Origin: Cranoglanis bouderius
Taxonomy: Eukaryota > Chordata > Actinopteri > Siluriformes > Cranoglanididae
DNA: 64,000 bases
NCBI GenBank assembly: GCA_023630585.1
Contig: CM042558.1
Span: forward strand, 10,443,800 to 10,507,799
Direction of reading: 5' to 3'
Position numbers and translations under genes: made by a program. This document shows positions 60,706-64,000 of this stretch, piece after piece (position 1 is the first letter of the stretch; each line of letters opens with the position of its first letter). The notes beneath the pieces were generated by a model that did not search any database, was not told where the DNA came from, and saw only the letters and a program-made list of their open reading frames with translations.

Positions 60706-63524
60706 ATTTTCTTATAAATGTTTAGAAAATAGTATGCATTACTTTGACATTACATCTGAAACATGACAGGAGTCAAAATCTTTAATAAATGTACATGAAT
60801 AGTTTACTAGCAATATAAAAACAATGAAGTAAATCAAGTATTTTAACACATTATACCACAGCACTGTTGAACACTTGAATCGAACTGGTCAGAAGGTGTT
60901 GATTAATTTTCTATAACAGCAGAGCCACTTACAGGGCGTTTATGGTGGACAATGTATTAATGATTTAATCTAAACCTGATATATAATAACAGATCAAAAC
61001 ATGTTAATAATTAACAAAGAAAAATGAATCATTGTTGATATCTTGAAGCTTTCCGTAAGGTGACGTTCGTTTACAATTTATGGAAGGAGCTTCTGGTGTC
61101 AGCACTTTCTAACAGTCTGATGAACATTGCACTTTGAGGTTTCGTGGTAACAAGCAGCATTTTACAACATACACCGATCAGCCATAACATTAAAATTCTG
61201 ACTCGTCAAGGCACGGACTCCACAAGCCCTCTGAAGATGTGCTGTGGTATCCGGCACCAAGAAGTTAGCAGCAGATCTTTTAAGTCCTGTAAGTTGCATG
61301 GTGGGGTCTCCATGGATCGGATTTGTCCAGCACAGATCAGATGCTCGATCTGGAGAATTTGGAGGCCAAGTCAACACCTTGAACTCTTTGTCATGTTCCT
61401 CAAGCCATTCCTGAACAATGTTTGCAGTGTGACAGGGCGCATTATCCTGCTGAAAGAGGCCACTGCCATTAGGGAATACCGTTGCCATGAAGGGGTACTT
61501 GGTCTGCAACAATGTTTAGGTAGGTGGTACGTGTCAAAGTACATTAATGCACATTAATGCACATTAATGCCAGGACCCAAGGTTTCCCAGCAGAACATTG
61601 CCCAGAGCATCACACTTCCTCCGCCAGCTTGCTTTCTTCCCATAGTGCACTCTGGTGCCATCTCTTCCCCAGGTAAGCGCTGCACATGCACCCAGCTGTA
61701 CACATGATGTACAGTGTGTATAGAAAAGAATCACCCCCCTTTAAAATAATCACATTTTGTTGCTTTTCAGCCTGAAATGAAGATGGACACAGTTTTTGTT
61801 TTGTTATAACATCCAAGTGAAAGATATAACACCAACATGTCAGAAATTTTTTTTAAAAAAACAGAATCACTGAGTTGGAAAAAGGATCACCCCCTTGCTT
61901 TAATTTTTTAATTACAGCCTTTAGTCTGTTGGGATATGTCTATACTAACTTTGCACATCTAGACTTTGCAATATTTGCCCACTCTTCTTTGCAGAAATGC
62001 TCAAGTTCAGTTAAATTTGATGGTGACTGTTTGTGGACTGCAGTCTTCAAGTCATTCCACAGATTTTCAATGGGGTTTAAGTCTGGGCTCTGACTAGGCC
62101 ATGCAAGGACATTCACCTTTTTCTCCTTCAACCACTGTGTGGTCAGTTTTGCTGTGTGCTTTGGGTCATTGTCATGTTGGAAGGTAAACCTTCTTCCCAT
62201 TGACAACTTTCTGGCAGAGGGCAGCAGACCAAGCTTTGTCATAAATTCCTGCAACTGCTTCAGAGTTTCTGTAGGCCTCTTGGTAGCCTCTCTGACCAGT
62301 TTCCTCCTGGCTCTTTCATCCAGTTTGGAGCGACATCCTGATCCAGGGAGGGTCTGTGTTGTACCAAATACCTTCCACTTCCTAATAATGGACTTCACTG
62401 TGCTTCTAGGCATTGGTAAAGCCTTTGAATTTATTTGGTATCCATCTCCTGACTTGTGCCTGTCCACAACTTTATCCCAGAGATCTTTTGACAATGCCTT
62501 GTCACCCATAGTTGATTGTTTGCTTCAGTTGCACTACAAAGGACTGAAATGCTCCAGGAAAGCTCTTTTCATGCTGAGCTAATCAAAATGACCACAGCTG
62601 ATCACAGTTGAAAATCAAATGGCTTTGTGTGCCATTGAGGTGGTGATTAGCTACACCTTATTGAGTTTAGAAGTCATTTTTAGGAGGGGTGTGATCCTTT
62701 TTCCAACTCAGTGATTCTATTTTTAAATTTTTTTTGTGACATGTTGGTGTTATATCTTTCACTTGGATGTTATAAGTTGCACTGAATAAATACAGCTGGA
62801 TACGGTTAGCCTTCACTCCCCATGCGCATCAATGAGTCTTGGGCACCCATGACCCTGTCGCCGGTTCACCAGTTGTCCTTCCTTGGACCACTTTTGGTAG
62901 GTACTAACCACTGCATACGTTGTCTAGCCATCACAATTTGGCCCTTGTCAAAGTCGCTCAGATCTTTACGCTTGTCCGTTTTCTTGCTTGCAACAAATCA
63001 ACTTTGAGAACTGACTGTTCACTAGCTGCCTAATATATCCCACCCCTTGACAGGTGCCATTGTAACAAGATAATCGATGTTATTCACTTCACCTGTCAGT
63101 GGTTTTAATTTTATGGCTCACTGTTGGTCAAGAGAACTAACTAGTTTCACAGATGCTCCAAAACATTAAATGTTACCATGAACCAATAAAAGGTATGATG
63201 TGATTTTCAATACATAGAAAAATTGTAACTGTTGTCAAATCACTGTGGTATAAAGGAATAAAACACTTCGGGAGGTGCTGTTATAGGAAAATAACCAATT
63301 TTGAGGTGGTAATGGACGCCTGCTTTGCATAGGACCACATCAACCCACCCTGGCGTTGATTATTTAACTATAACAGTACACCAGTCATGTTTTATTCCAT
63401 ACATAATGGAAGTTAGAGAGGGTGCAAATAATTTTACCTCCATGCAGTACAACAGATCGGCAGTTTGTGGAGACTGCAGCTTTGGCGTCCCCTTCAGAGA
63501 GACCGAACACTAGCCCACTATATT
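60539..63524 (-). CDS. rpp30: Ribonuclease P/MRP protein subunit p30, last two coding exons only
   Basis: RPP30 is a TIM-barrel protein subunit of nuclear RNase P (tRNA 5' maturation) and RNase MRP. Two minus-strand exons fit its C-terminus: 63524-63438 (YSGLVFGLSEGDAKAAVSTN then CRSVVLHG) and 60654-60539 (ETRVTALGIIHMKKKSQPPS then EQPEEESPATKRAKTETL, stop TAG). Human RPP30 has NLGLLFGLSESDAKAAVSTN and ...HGETRKTAFGII, ending in a lysine-rich tail, so the match is clear. The split codon CAT GGA G|AG is consistent across the intron. The remaining exons must lie beyond 64000. The position beside ankrd1, in convergent orientation, supports the call. No coding exon was found between 63525 and 64000. 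Confidence 0.9.
60671..60704. repeat. Poly-A run (poly-T on rpp30 strand)
   Basis: About 34 uninterrupted A, only 17 bp from the rpp30 acceptor. It probably varies in length between individuals. Confidence 0.95.
61165..63125 (-). mobile_element. Decayed Tc1-like element in the rpp30 intron, hosting a nested Tc1
   Basis: The ends ccgatcagccataacattaa and, at the right, ttttaattttatggctcact are inverted repeats of the family also seen at 9866-10800. A minus-strand remnant (61512-61300) reads ATVFPNGSGLFQQDNAPCHT and EWLEEHDKEFKVLTWPPNSP, the second catalytic block of a Tc1 transposase, followed by frame breaks. The middle is split by a second Tc1 element at 61712-62774. Confidence 0.85.
61712..62774 (-). 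mobile_element. Nested Tc1-like element with internally deleted transposase
   Basis: Starts agtgtgtatagaaaagaatc after a TA. The sequence aacatccaagtgaaagatat with aacaccaacatgtcag recurs in inverted form near 62735-62775. The minus-strand frame 62509-61943 encodes a shortened transposase: an N-terminal helix-turn-helix (MGDKALSKDLWDKVVDRHKS), a joint at LGLLPSARKLSMGRRFTFQH, then DNDPKHTAKLTTQWL and PSQSPDLNPIENLWNDLK. The first catalytic Asp block is lost in the deletion, so it is non-autonomous. Confidence 0.9.
63438..63524 (-). CDS. rpp30: rpp30 penultimate coding exon
   Basis: Acceptor ttaattcag|AATATAG; an alternative AG seven bases further (exon start 63517) would shift the frame unless the previous exon ends differently. 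Using 63524, YSGLVFGLSEGDAKAAV aligns well with the mammalian NLGLLFGLSESDAKAAV. Donor GGAG|gtaaaa. Confidence 0.88.
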
Positions 63525-63594
63525 CTGAATTAAGGATATAATAACCAAGCCAAATACATACAGGACTTCAAATACCATACAATTCTAACCATAT

Positions 63595-63880
63595 GTTCAC
63601 GCATGCAGTGATTTTATCATTGCAAGTCGCCAGTTGCTGTACTATGAAGTGGACAGTAGGCATTACTACTGGTTGCCATAGTGACGTTTATCAGTGGGTG
63701 GACGCAACTCGCATTCCACTTTTGACAACAAATCAGTTTTCTTGCTGCCAAAATGAAACATTCTGGAGGAAGAGTGTTTGTATATAAAGTTCACCAGTGT
63801 ATATATACATCTAATCCATTAAGATGAATCAGAAGCAGTGTGAGCTCTTTGTGATTGTAGCAAAGAGGAGCTGCAGTTGA
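63595..63880 (+). repeat. Dispersed repeat related to segment A (21960-22300)
   Basis: Shares gcaagt..ccagt.gctgtactatgaagt, ggttgccatag, tcagtgggtgg, gcattccacttttgacaaca and aaacattctggagg with segment A, but diverges and lacks the long (TA)n. It shows that this part of A is itself a mobile or dispersed repeat, independent of the tandem duplication. Confidence 0.75.
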
Positions 63881-64000
63881 ATGAGGTATGTCCAAACTTT
63901 TGACTGGTACTATAACTATATGTTTGAAATGCATTCTTTTAGGATTTAATCAACCAAATCTGACTGCCTATCAGGTAAGGTTACTCAGCTAATCATGGTA

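Overview
The window looks like nuclear DNA of a teleost fish. Genes are split into many short exons with GT-AG introns, microsatellites are dense ((CA)n, (TA)n, (ATT)n, (TTTG)n), and fish-type Tc1/mariner transposons are abundant. Catfish or a related ostariophysan would fit, but nothing seen here fixes the species. There are no bacterial or phage features, no CRISPR array, and no RNA gene that I could recognise.

Three protein-coding genes can be reconstructed exon by exon. (1) pcgf5, a Polycomb RING finger protein, lies on the minus strand. Eight coding exons between 19529 and 2132 give a complete 234-codon reading frame, and a probable non-coding first exon and GC-rich promoter lie near 23884-24140. 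(2) ankrd1, the cardiac/muscle ankyrin repeat protein CARP, lies on the plus strand. Nine coding exons from 47939 to 58737 give 308 codons. (3) rpp30, the RNase P/MRP p30 subunit, lies on the minus strand. Only its last two coding exons (63524-63438 and 60654-60539) are inside the window. The order pcgf5 - ankrd1 - rpp30, with pcgf5 and ankrd1 divergent and ankrd1 and rpp30 tail-to-tail, matches the mammalian RPP30-ANKRD1-PCGF5 neighbourhood as I know it.

Region by region: 1-2131 is pcgf5 3' UTR or flank. 2132-19529 holds the pcgf5 coding exons, with introns full of small inverted-repeat elements and decayed Tc1 copies. 19530-23883 is pcgf5 intron 1. 23884-24140 is the probable promoter and exon 1. 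24490-26610 holds a dispersed repeat and a broken LINE. 46339-47938 is the ankrd1 5' flank. 47939-58737 is ankrd1, whose introns carry a dead Tc1, a LINE remnant and an internally deleted Tc1. 58738-64000 is the ankrd1/rpp30 interval, with a fold-back Tc1 and a Tc1 nested in another element.

The most striking structure is a direct tandem array at 19686-46338 between the coding parts of pcgf5 and ankrd1. Segment A (about 3.9 kb, from pcgf5 intron 1) and segment B (about 3.5 kb, from upstream of pcgf5) occur in the order A1-X-B1-A2-B2-A3-B3. X (23628-26611), which carries the probable pcgf5 first exon, is present only once. Both B-A junctions share the same 15-bp filler, and both secondary A-B junctions are identical, so the array grew stepwise. 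B2 carries a Tc1 element (34337-35843) with an apparently intact 315-residue DD34E transposase, absent from B1 and B3.

No previously undescribed gene system was found. The notable items are the stepwise array and the young-looking transposon inside it.
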